A DNA stretch of 64,000 nucleotides from positions 2,214,299-2,278,298 of the forward strand of contig NW_008705562.1 in the NCBI RefSeq assembly GCF_000186865.1. Direction: 5' to 3'. The stretch is from Aureococcus anophagefferens (Eukaryota > Sar > Pelagophyceae > Pelagomonadales > Pelagomonadaceae). The notes under the pieces were generated by a model. It searched no databases. It saw nothing but the letters and a program-made list of their open reading frames with translations, and was not told the DNA's origin. This document shows, piece by piece, positions 37,401 through 43,781 of this stretch (position 1 is its first letter; every line of letters starts with the position of its first letter). A program made the translations under genes and the position numbers.

Positions 37401-37914
37401 CTTCTTGCTGGAGCTCGGCAAGGCCTTCGCCGAGGACACGCCGCTGCCGGAGAAGGACGACCCCGAGGACAAGCTCACGGGCCTCTACGGCTTCGAGGAG
37501 CAGGCGTCGGCCGCGCGGCTCACGCACGCGAACTCGGTGTACCCGGAGTTCGACCACGCGTCGAAGACGCCGTCGCCCCAGAAGCTGACGCCGCGCGGCG
37601 GGCCGGGCCCCCCGGGCGCGCCGAAGCCGAACCTGGCGAACTCGCCGTCGAAGGGCCACCTCGCGATGCTCAAGAACCAGCCCACGAAGGCCGAGCTCGC
37701 GATCCTCGACGAGGACCGGCCCTCCGTGTCCTTCTCGCCCGCCGAGGTCCTCGAGGCCGCGTCCCAGGAGCGGGCGAAGAAGCTCCACGACAAGCAGGTG
37801 CGCCTCCTCGGCAAGGCCGAGCGCACGCGCGCGACGGTCGTCCAGATGAAGGGCTCCGCGGGCGACCAGCGGCACAACGTCCGCAAGTTCGCGCGCGCGA
37901 CGGGCCAGTTCTAA
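34498..37914 (+). CDS. EF-hand, cyclic-nucleotide-binding-domain voltage-type cation channel
   Basis: A 1,138-residue single-exon protein. A disordered, phospho-rich N-terminus precedes two EF-hands: IDADHSGEIDLEE (from about 411) and FDKDGDGNLDMDEF (from about 446), both with the acidic ligand pattern. The six-helix channel core starts at about 513. S4 (about 614-630, ILKMVKLFKLFRTARLL) has spaced Lys/Arg. The C-linker is followed by a cyclic-nucleotide-binding domain with phosphate-binding cassette CYFGEVAVLFDGKRTASI. The gene belongs to the HCN/CNG/EAG group. The pore loop is odd: QYSWCVCRALGLIVMESYES aligns with HCN pores, but the GYG filter is replaced by ESY. Ca2+ plus cyclic nucleotide control is inferred from domains. 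ATG 34498 is the first ATG in the frame. It ends 12 bp before the convergent NDP kinase stop. Confidence 0.9.
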   Translation: MRDPAFIQGRFSAHATLMAVCADEMVACLEETAGLGPNVDQSAVGLSLEADSAALRPVLKKLEGLLARIEERRVRSLRLAEIDGDGVITYGEPEEERYDLSRPGGLAPLLDAPEAGAGAPPSPDDGARDIPPLGAVAAYGGPSPLSSVRESRTEPGADGRRGSDEWKEEGVPSEEVVAFDHASKSSTPRDAGDTASAPSRDLAVVEAESGAGEGAERSPASAMRAISEGRQLAAIAPGPPPADDSPTRSHAKSQAIVPASGRPAESRRRSTESSASDALARAGGRAAGVLTPEKHARAAPSGRTTWRKDQGDRAKIAEELRAKHRPEGMPLLKQISVKTAHAAIGHATLHSARHTEKHGDESKEPARPRTARDAKAPRTHTMMLQSEAGKAAQTTELLFRARCREIFNNIDADHSGEIDLEELGVAMKLLGREMAPEAVKEMMAKFDKDGDGNLDMDEFVALMSEKEKERSERAAEVLKQRAEAMARQGNMAKLKKRMVQTDGIAMPDNTFVQIWDIMVLLLILVLFPLLPLMLAFPVISKTMRQFDTYCDIVFVVDIVKNFHVGYVDANDVLHMDRKEIARNYLTGWFWPDVASVISVLKWIDMGDSETFLSILKMVKLFKLFRTARLLDHLAPYWYQVQDYYHFHISDAWIKLCKLFFFLIVLAHWMGCVSYALARFWNFPRSSWVVVAGLVDEDGANLKTVISQYSWCVCRALGLIVMESYESPYSSGTCVETDGWCTIETWTILLSLYVGSIFYAALISNISSIVGDMNVSKRRFEEMVHNTDEYMITKNIPRDLRERVREFYHLRYAKGRIFDEGQILDSLNAELRTEIASYNTRAVVSVVPLLANSPLRFTRAMTVDMSPTIYFARDLVVQEGNSGDEMFFISNGMAEILLRACGNVAIHVISDGCYFGEVAVLFDGKRTASIRTLSVTVMYSLSAKSLLAAIADFPEIEAYLQRIAKLRRDFLLELGKAFAEDTPLPEKDDPEDKLTGLYGFEEQASAARLTHANSVYPEFDHASKTPSPQKLTPRGGPGPPGAPKPNLANSPSKGHLAMLKNQPTKAELAILDEDRPSVSFSPAEVLEAASQERAKKLHDKQVRLLGKAERTRATVVQMKGSAGDQRHNVRKFARATGQF

Positions 37915-37926
37915 CGCGGCGTCCTC

Positions 37927-38529
37927 CTAGTCGAAGGTTATGGCGGCGCCGGGCGTCTCGTAGACCCAGGGCTCGAGGGCCGCCGCCGCGGGGACGAGGC
38001 CGCCGTCGGGGAACCAGAGCGCGAGCTCGCGCGCCGCGGACGCCTCCGAGTCGGACGCGTGGACGAGGTTGCGCCGCCAGTGGCTCCCGAAGTCGCCGCG
38101 GATCGTGCCCGGCGGCGCGCCGACGGGGTCCGTCGGGCCGACGAGCGCGCGCGCGGCGCCGATCGCGCCGCGGCCCTCGAGCGCGCACGCGACGACGGGG
38201 CCCGACGCGAGGAAGACGCACGCGCGCTCGAAGAAGGGCTTCGCGCGATGCTCGTCGTAGTGGGCCTCGGCGAGCGACCGCGGCGCCACGCGCTGGCGCA
38301 GGCCCACGAGCGCGAGGCCCCGGTCCTCGAAGCGCTGCAGCAGCCGCCCGACGAGCCGCCGCTCGACGGCGTCGGGCTTCAGCAGCACGAGCGTGCGCTG
38401 CGCGAGCGTGCCGTCGTGCTCGACGGCGCGCGGCGGCGCCGTGCACAGGCGTCGCGTCGGCGCTGTGACGGCGCGCGTCGGCGCGCTTTGCGCGCGCTGC
38501 TGCGCGAGATGGCAAAGAGCTCTCCGCAT
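37927..38529 (-). CDS. Nucleoside diphosphate kinase family protein, organelle leader
   Basis: 200 residues. NDK domain from about 42: TLVLLKPDAVERRLVGRLLQ, HYDEHRAKPFF, VACALEGRGAIGAARALVGP, GTIRGDFGSHWRRNLVHASDS. The catalytic His is in RNLVHASDS. These enzymes transfer a gamma-phosphate between nucleotides through phospho-His. The first 40 residues (RRALCHLAQQRAQSAPTRAV and on) are Arg/Ala/Ser-rich, like a mitochondrial or plastid presequence. The domain ends close to the normal C-terminus, so nothing is missing. Start: first ATG, 38529. Confidence 0.92.
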   Translation of the reverse strand: MRRALCHLAQQRAQSAPTRAVTAPTRRLCTAPPRAVEHDGTLAQRTLVLLKPDAVERRLVGRLLQRFEDRGLALVGLRQRVAPRSLAEAHYDEHRAKPFFERACVFLASGPVVACALEGRGAIGAARALVGPTDPVGAPPGTIRGDFGSHWRRNLVHASDSEASAARELALWFPDGGLVPAAAALEPWVYETPGAAITFD

Positions 38530-38722
38530 CGCGATCAATTGCCTCTGCTGAGGCGAGTTGACATCTTGTTGATCATTGAGGTTCGTCGAGCCTTGACAGC
38601 TGCAATGGGGCTGCCCCAAAAGAATAACTTGTGGATCCCGCGCGTGTTCTGTAGTTGGAGCTTTTGACACCCGCTCGTCGCCCGGGTCGGGTCCCGCGGC
38701 CCGGGTCCTTGACGACCCCGAG

Positions 38723-39343
38723 ATGATCTCGGAGTCGTTCTCCTACGATTCGCCCGTGTCTGTCGCCAGCAAGCACTTCGAGGACGAGCTCGTGCGGCCG
38801 CACCCGGAACATTGCAAGGTCGTGCGCCAGCAGCCCGGCGGGGAGACGCGGGCGCGCGCGTCGCCGACGCCGATCATCACCGCGGGGGCGGACCCCAAGA
38901 CGCCCGCGGCGCGGCACCCGCTGCAGAGCCCGCGCGCGATCCCCGGCCGCGCCCGACGGCGGAGCACGCGCGGCGACGAGGGCGCGCGGACCAAGCCGAA
39001 GCCGCCGCCGCCGCCGAGCCCGCCCAAGGGCAATCGGCGGCCCCTCGTCGTGACCCAGGACCCGAAGAGCGCCTTCGTCGACATCGTCGTCGAGCCGCGC
39101 GGCGCGGGCCGCCGCCGCGGGCCGCCGCTCCCGCCGATCCCGACGCCGACGCCGGAGCACTCGGCGGCGGACATCGAGGCCCCCGAATGCTCCGTGACGC
39201 GGGCGCCGACGCCCCAGCTCGCCGACAAGAAGCCGGTCTTTGACGACGGTGGACATTGGGGCCACTTCCTCTACTTGGACGAGAAAGGCGCGCACCCCTG
39301 CAGCTGGCTGAAGCGCAACCCAAAGGCGCCGCGGCCGGCCTGA
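38723..39343 (+). CDS. Disordered proline-rich protein of unknown function
   Basis: 206 residues, no recognised domain. It has many SP/TP and PxxP-type segments (KPKPPPPPSPPKGN), scattered Arg, and a short ordered-looking C-terminus GGHWGHFLYLDEKGAHPCSW. It could be a phospho-regulated scaffold. The orientation and start (ATG 38723) are chosen because the minus-strand frames here show no protein features. Confidence that it is a gene is moderate. Confidence 0.5.
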   Translation: MISESFSYDSPVSVASKHFEDELVRPHPEHCKVVRQQPGGETRARASPTPIITAGADPKTPAARHPLQSPRAIPGRARRRSTRGDEGARTKPKPPPPPSPPKGNRRPLVVTQDPKSAFVDIVVEPRGAGRRRGPPLPPIPTPTPEHSAADIEAPECSVTRAPTPQLADKKPVFDDGGHWGHFLYLDEKGAHPCSWLKRNPKAPRPA

Positions 39344-39472
39344 GCGCCGCCCCCGCCGCGAGGCGCGAGTGCCCGATATCCGCTTGCCCGCGCCGCCCCC
39401 TTCTGTGACGACCGGGACCTCCCAAGACGGGACGTCCCCTCCGCGAGAGCCTGTTCTCTAATTTGCTTGGAT

Positions 39473-41088
39473 TTACTGGATCGCGCCGTTCAAGTTGCGG
39501 AAGAATTGCGGATAGAGCGCGGCGTAGCGCGCGCGGGACCGGACGGCGAGCACGACGCAGAGCAACGTCGCAAAGGCCGCGAGCGCGGCGGCGACGAGCG
39601 CGGCGTTGAGGAAGCACCCGCGGCCGACGCACGTCGCCGACGCCGCGAGGCCCTGGCTTTTGATCTCTCTCTGGTAGAGCGAGCCGAAGAGGAGCGTGGC
39701 CATGAGGTAGGAGGCGGCGCCTTCCGCCAGAGAGCCCGCGCTGTAAAGTGATGCGAAGGACGCGAAGCCCCATATCTCGGAATAACACGGCACGATGCCG
39801 CCGTTCAATCCTCCGTAGGCGTAGCCGCCGACGACCACCGCGCCGTACAAAGACGCGGGCGTGCCGATCGCGAGAAGTCCCATGGCCGCCGCCGTCAGGG
39901 CGCAGAAAAAGGCGAGCGTCGCGGGCCGCGGCGCGCCCCGCGCCGCGAGCAAGTGGTCGCCCAGGGCGCCGGCGCTGAGCCTGCCGAGGCAGTTGCAGAC
40001 GCTCAGGATACTCACGAACGCGTCCTCCGTGCCCTCGGGCAGGCTGGGAACCGCGGGCACGATCTGGCCCAGGTTGTTGATGAGGATGAGGCCCGGGCCC
40101 GAGGAGCAGACGAAGGCGACGAAGAGGATGCAAAAGTCCTTCGTGCGGATCGCGTCGAGGAACGCAAAGTCGGGCGCGTCCGAGGCCCGCGGCTCTTCGG
40201 AAAGGAGCGGCGCCTCGAGGGCCGAGGCCTTGGCGCCCGGGTCCGGGTCGGCGCGCGAGCGCAGGAACGCGAGGACGCAGCAGAAGATCGCGGCGACGAG
40301 AGCGCCGAGCGCGACGCGCCCGGTTCCCGCGGCGGCGGCCGAGCTGAATTGCATGGCGAGCGCCGCGGCGACGAGAGAGAACGCGAGGAAGCCCGTCAGG
40401 CCGAGCGCGACGGCGAGGCCGCGCGCGGCGGCGGCGCGCGTCTCCGCGTCGCGGCCCGGCTCCGGCGCGTCGGCGTTGCGCGCGGTCGCGGCGAGGTACA
40501 CGGCCGCGAACGCGACGTTCGCGAGCGCGATGGCGAGCACGAAGGGCGCGACGCGCGGCCGGNNNNNNNNNNNNNNNNNNNNNNNNNNNNNNNNNNNNNN
40601 NNNNNNNNNNNNAGCGCCAGGCCCCGATGCTCGGGGAACGCGCGGCCCGTGGATGAGACGATTGGCACATCTAGCGTCAAGGCCATCTGGCCCTGGAGCA
40701 AGTGCAGAACACAGAGCACAGCGTAGGGGCAACGCCAGCCGTCGAGCGCGGCCCAGAGCGGCAGCCAGCCGGCGACGCCGAGGCAGGCGCCGAGCGCGAC
40801 GACGGGCCTCGGGCCGACGCGGTCCGTAAGCATGCCCATGTGCAACCCAACGGTTGCGCCGACGTTCGAGAGCGTTCCCAGTAGGTCGAGTTGTGTTTGC
40901 GGCAGGTGGAATTTTGCCTTGAGCGTCGACGAATAGAGCGAGAAGATGTACGAAAGACCAGCAACAGACTGCACGAGCACCGCCGCGGATAGTGTCGTCC
41001 ATCGCGCCGTCTTTCGGGGCTGCTTCTTCGCAGGCAGCGGCGACTGCGACCGCGATCGCAGCAATTCTTCACTAGCTGCCCGCATCAT
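39473..41088 (-). CDS. Major facilitator superfamily (nodulin-like) transporter, with gap
   Basis: Multi-spanning membrane protein. The N-terminal half has KTARWTTLSAAVLVQSVAGL and GLHMGMLTDRVGPRPVVALG (the MFS loop 2-3 motif GxxxDRxGxR). The second half begins DAIRTKDFCILFVAFVCSSG and contains helices such as LYGAVVVGGYAYGGLNGGIV. The layout fits the nodulin-like/NFD4 MFS group. A 50-N gap of arbitrary size (40563-40612) removes part of the middle; the reading frame differs on its two sides, consistent with missing bases rather than a real frameshift. Start: ATG 41088, one of two adjacent ATGs. The start region is duplicated upstream (uORF 41123-41152). Confidence 0.82.
40563..40612. other. 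Assembly gap (50 N) in the MFS gene
   Basis: Placeholder-size gap; frames before and after it differ. Confidence 0.95.
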
Positions 41089-41193
41089 CGCGATCGCGCG
41101 CACAAAGCTTCCGAGCTGTTTTTTAGCAATCCTCGCTGGCTGCCCGCATCATCGCGATCGCGCGCACAGCTTCGAATTCCGAGCTGTTTTTTG
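41075..41193 (-). repeat. 64-bp tandem duplication spanning the MFS start codons
   Basis: Copies at 41075-41124 and 41139-41193 share GCTGCCCGCATCATCGCGAT, then CGCGCGCACA and CCGAGCTGTTTTTT. Each contains a CATCAT, which on the minus strand is the double start ATGATG. The copies differ by a few small indels. Confidence 0.85.
41123..41152 (-). promoter_or_regulatory. Upstream ORF (9 codons) created by the start-codon duplication
   Basis: The upstream copy of the duplication reads ATGATGCGGGCAGCC..., encoding MMRAASEDC and then TAA at 41123. The main ORF starts MMRAASEE. A ribosome scanning from the 5' end would meet this uORF first if it lies in the transcript, so it could reduce translation. 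Confidence 0.5.
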
Positions 41194-41230
41194 AACCACA
41201 ACTTGAATCGACCAATCAGATCAGATGATC

Positions 41231-41302
41231 GGTGTCACCTCGCTCCGGATCGACTTCCGGATCGCTCGGGATCGCTCCGGATCGCGCCGGATCGCGGTGG
41301 CG
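41231..41302. repeat. Short degenerate repeat, GGATCGC units
   Basis: Six to seven copies of (C)CGGATCG(C/A) over about 70 bp (for example CTCCGGATCGCGCCGGATCG). They sit beyond the 3' end of the YbaK-exonuclease gene. Confidence 0.7.
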
Positions 41303-41323
41303 CCGGCCCTAATCAGAGACGCC

Positions 41324-43465
41324 TTACGAGCCGCCGCCGTCGGGATTCATCCCCAGCTCCAAGAGAGCCCCGAGCCCCGGGTAGTGCGCGTCGTCCGCGG
41401 CGCGGGCGAGGAGCGCCTCGCCGTCGAGGAGCTCGAAAACCAAGCCGCCCGGCGTCGCGGTCGGGTCGTCCTCCGCGAGCGGCCGCGCGAAGCGCAGCTT
41501 GCCCAGGAAGAGAAACTCGGCCTTGCCGCGCCTGCCGAAGAGCAGCAGGGGCTCGGCGTCGAGGCGCGACTCGTCGAACGCGCGCGGCGGCCACCAGCTC
41601 ACCTCGAGACCGCCGTGGCCATTGCGTTTCATCGCGTTGGGATACTTGCGGTCGAAGTACCGACTCCTCCGGTTCGGCTTCGGCGGGTCCCAGTTGACAA
41701 AAAAGACGGAGCAATCCCGCAGCCGCACGACGCCGGACCGCTTGTCGTAGCCGGAGAGCGCGCCGTCCGTGCCGGCGACGAACGTCAGCGCGTCGTCCTT
41801 CGGGTGGTTCACGCGTTGGCGGCCGCGGCCGAGCAGCGCCGACGTCCGTTCCGGGTCGTCGACGGCGCTCAAGTCGCCCGCGCGCGGCGCGGCGGCCGAG
41901 ACGTCCAAGGCGGCGACCGCGTCGCTCCCGCGGTCCGCGAGCGAGTCGTGCAACAGGACGCAGACGTAGGCGTCGAGCGCCGCGTAGGCGACCCACGCGT
42001 CCGGAAGCGGCCGCGCGCCGACGCCCCAGGCCGAGCACTGGAGCCGCTTGTCGAGCCGTACGCCGAGGAGCGCGCCCGCCAAGCCGCTCAAAGACGACGA
42101 GCCGGCGTAATCCCGGAGCTCGCGCGTCGTCGCGTTGCGCAGCCCCGCGAGCGCCGGGTGCGCCGCCGCCGCCCTTTCGAGGTCGTTGCCGACGGCGAAG
42201 CCGACGACCACAGCCTTCTCCAGGACTGCGTCGAGCGCCGCGCCGACGACCGTCAGAGCCTCGCCGTCGAGCGCGACGAGATCGACCACGTAGACGGCGG
42301 CCCGCGTCGCGACCTGGAGCACGGCCGCGGGGCCGTCGGTCTCGGGCTCCCACTCCGCGTCGACGCCGACGACGTCGTCGCCGCGACCGCCGACGTCGCT
42401 CGCGAAGGCCGCGGCGGACGCGGCGTCGTCGACGCGCGCCACGCGGACGTCCGCGGGCATACTCAGCACCGGCAGCGCCTTGTCGGCCGCGCGGCGCGGC
42501 GACAGCTTCCGCCGCGGCTTCGGCGGCGCCTTCGAGCCCAGCACCTCGAGCTCGTCGCATCTGAAATCGAGCTGCCCGTCGCGCAGCTGCCGCCGCTTCT
42601 CGCGCCACCGCGCCCAGCGCGTCGGCCCGTCCGCCCACGTCGGCGTGCCCGAGACGACGACCCGCTGGCCGCAGCGCAGGCGCCGGATCGCGTTGCGGAC
42701 CTGTTCCGTGCCCTTGGCGCGCTCCAGCGTCGCGCCGACGATGGCCTGCACTTTGACCCCGCGGCCGGACGGGAGCGCGCGCCAGGACGCGGCCGCGTCC
42801 TCCGAGGGCGCCAGCGACAGGAAGCAGAGCGTCCGCGCCATCTGGCGCTTGCCGACGACGACGCCGACGACGGTCGCGCGGCCGCCCGTCGCGTCGACGC
42901 CGACGGCCGCGGGCGCCGGGTCCCGGCCGGGCCGCGCGCGCGCGATGACCGCGCTCCTGCCGCCCGCGAGGCGCAGGAGCTCCGGTCCGTCGCGCAGCAC
43001 GAGCTTCCGGTCGCCCTCGCCGGAGCCGCCCTGGAGCCGCGACGGCCAGTCGGCGACGGCCGCGTCCACGACGGCGACGACGCCCGGCCCGAAGCCCACG
43101 GGCGGCACGCTGCCGACGTCGAAGCCCACGCGCGCCGGCACGTCGGCCGCCGGCGCGAGCCGCGCGCCGCCCGCGCCGACGCTCCGCGCGAGCGCCGCGG
43201 GGTCCACGGAGTCGGACGCCAGCACGACGGCGACGACGCTGCCGCCGCCGTCGACGTCGAAGGCCAGCGCCTTCACCTCCTCGCCGCCGTCGCGCGCGAC
43301 GGCGACGGCCGCGGCGCGCCGCTCCGCGAGGAAGGCGTCGACGGCGCGGCCCGGCGCCGACGTGCCAGGGCGCGGCGTCGCCAGCGTGCGCCAGACCTGC
43401 CACGGCAGCCGCAGCGCGAGGCAGTGCATCGTGCTCCACAGCAGGAGCAGCGCCGCGGTGCGCAT
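41324..43465 (-). CDS. YbaK-like deacylase / OB-like / DEDDy 3'-5' exonuclease fusion protein
   Basis: A 713-residue single-exon protein. It starts with a hydrophobic leader (MRTAALLLLWSTMHCLALRL). Residues about 33-175 form a YbaK/ProX-like tRNA-editing domain (AVDAFLAERRAAAVAVARDG; FDVGSVPPVGFGPGVVAVVD; LVLRDGPELLRLAG). A segment at about 190-300 with GKRQMARTLCFLSLAP and GVKVQAIVGATL could be an OB fold. A DEDDy exonuclease follows: Exo I VVGVDAEWEP (about 364-373), Exo II VVGFAVGNDLER (about 418-429), Exo III YAALDAYVCVLLHD (about 491-504) with the Tyr four residues before Asp. A C-terminal domain of about 180 residues (VNHPKDDALTFVAGTDGALS, SVFFVNWDPPKPNRRSRYF) is unassigned. RNA or mischarged-tRNA processing is inference. 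Start: ATG 43465, which opens the leader. Confidence 0.85.
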   Translation of the reverse strand: MRTAALLLLWSTMHCLALRLPWQVWRTLATPRPGTSAPGRAVDAFLAERRAAAVAVARDGGEEVKALAFDVDGGGSVVAVVLASDSVDPAALARSVGAGGARLAPAADVPARVGFDVGSVPPVGFGPGVVAVVDAAVADWPSRLQGGSGEGDRKLVLRDGPELLRLAGGRSAVIARARPGRDPAPAAVGVDATGGRATVVGVVVGKRQMARTLCFLSLAPSEDAAASWRALPSGRGVKVQAIVGATLERAKGTEQVRNAIRRLRCGQRVVVSGTPTWADGPTRWARWREKRRQLRDGQLDFRCDELEVLGSKAPPKPRRKLSPRRAADKALPVLSMPADVRVARVDDAASAAAFASDVGGRGDDVVGVDAEWEPETDGPAAVLQVATRAAVYVVDLVALDGEALTVVGAALDAVLEKAVVVGFAVGNDLERAAAAHPALAGLRNATTRELRDYAGSSSLSGLAGALLGVRLDKRLQCSAWGVGARPLPDAWVAYAALDAYVCVLLHDSLADRGSDAVAALDVSAAAPRAGDLSAVDDPERTSALLGRGRQRVNHPKDDALTFVAGTDGALSGYDKRSGVVRLRDCSVFFVNWDPPKPNRRSRYFDRKYPNAMKRNGHGGLEVSWWPPRAFDESRLDAEPLLLFGRRGKAEFLFLGKLRFARPLAEDDPTATPGGLVFELLDGEALLARAADDAHYPGLGALLELGMNPDGGGS

Positions 43466-43781
43466 ATATGCAGCAGCTGTGCGCTGTGCTGCGAGCGCGA
43501 AGCCTGGTTGCGAACGCTTCCAGCACTTCTCGCTTTCAGCACTTTTCGCTTTCAGCACTTCACGCTCGCCACGGCAGCAGCACAGGCCATAATCAGCATT
43601 GGCACTGTGGTGGCGAGATCAACGATGCCGTGCACGGCTGATGTCAACATCTTGCCAAGATGTGTTATCGGTGCAGGACGAAGCGCGGCGCTGAACGGGC
43701 TGCCCGCGTCGTCGGACCGACCGGCCGCACGAGCGCTCCCCGGCCGCACCGCCTGCGCCGATCGCGCGCGCACCGGCACCG
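43466..43781. other. Divergent intergenic region with a small tandem repeat
   Basis: 316 bp. 43519-43566 holds three copies of a 15-17 bp unit CTTTCAGCACTTYTCG just upstream of the YbaK-exonuclease start. A 15-bp palindrome (CATCTTGCCAAGATG) lies near 43648-43662. No gene is seen. Confidence 0.6.

Noticed and set aside
30915..38468. Plus-strand open frame of 2,517 codons spanning the STAND gene and the channel
   Set aside because: It reads antisense through the STAND gene and out of frame through the channel; the translation is Arg/Ala-rich filler, an effect of extreme GC content where stop codons are rare. The proteins in the other frames have clear motifs.
40390..40620. Frameshift in the MFS gene
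   Set aside because: The frame change coincides with a 50-N placeholder gap of unknown true length.
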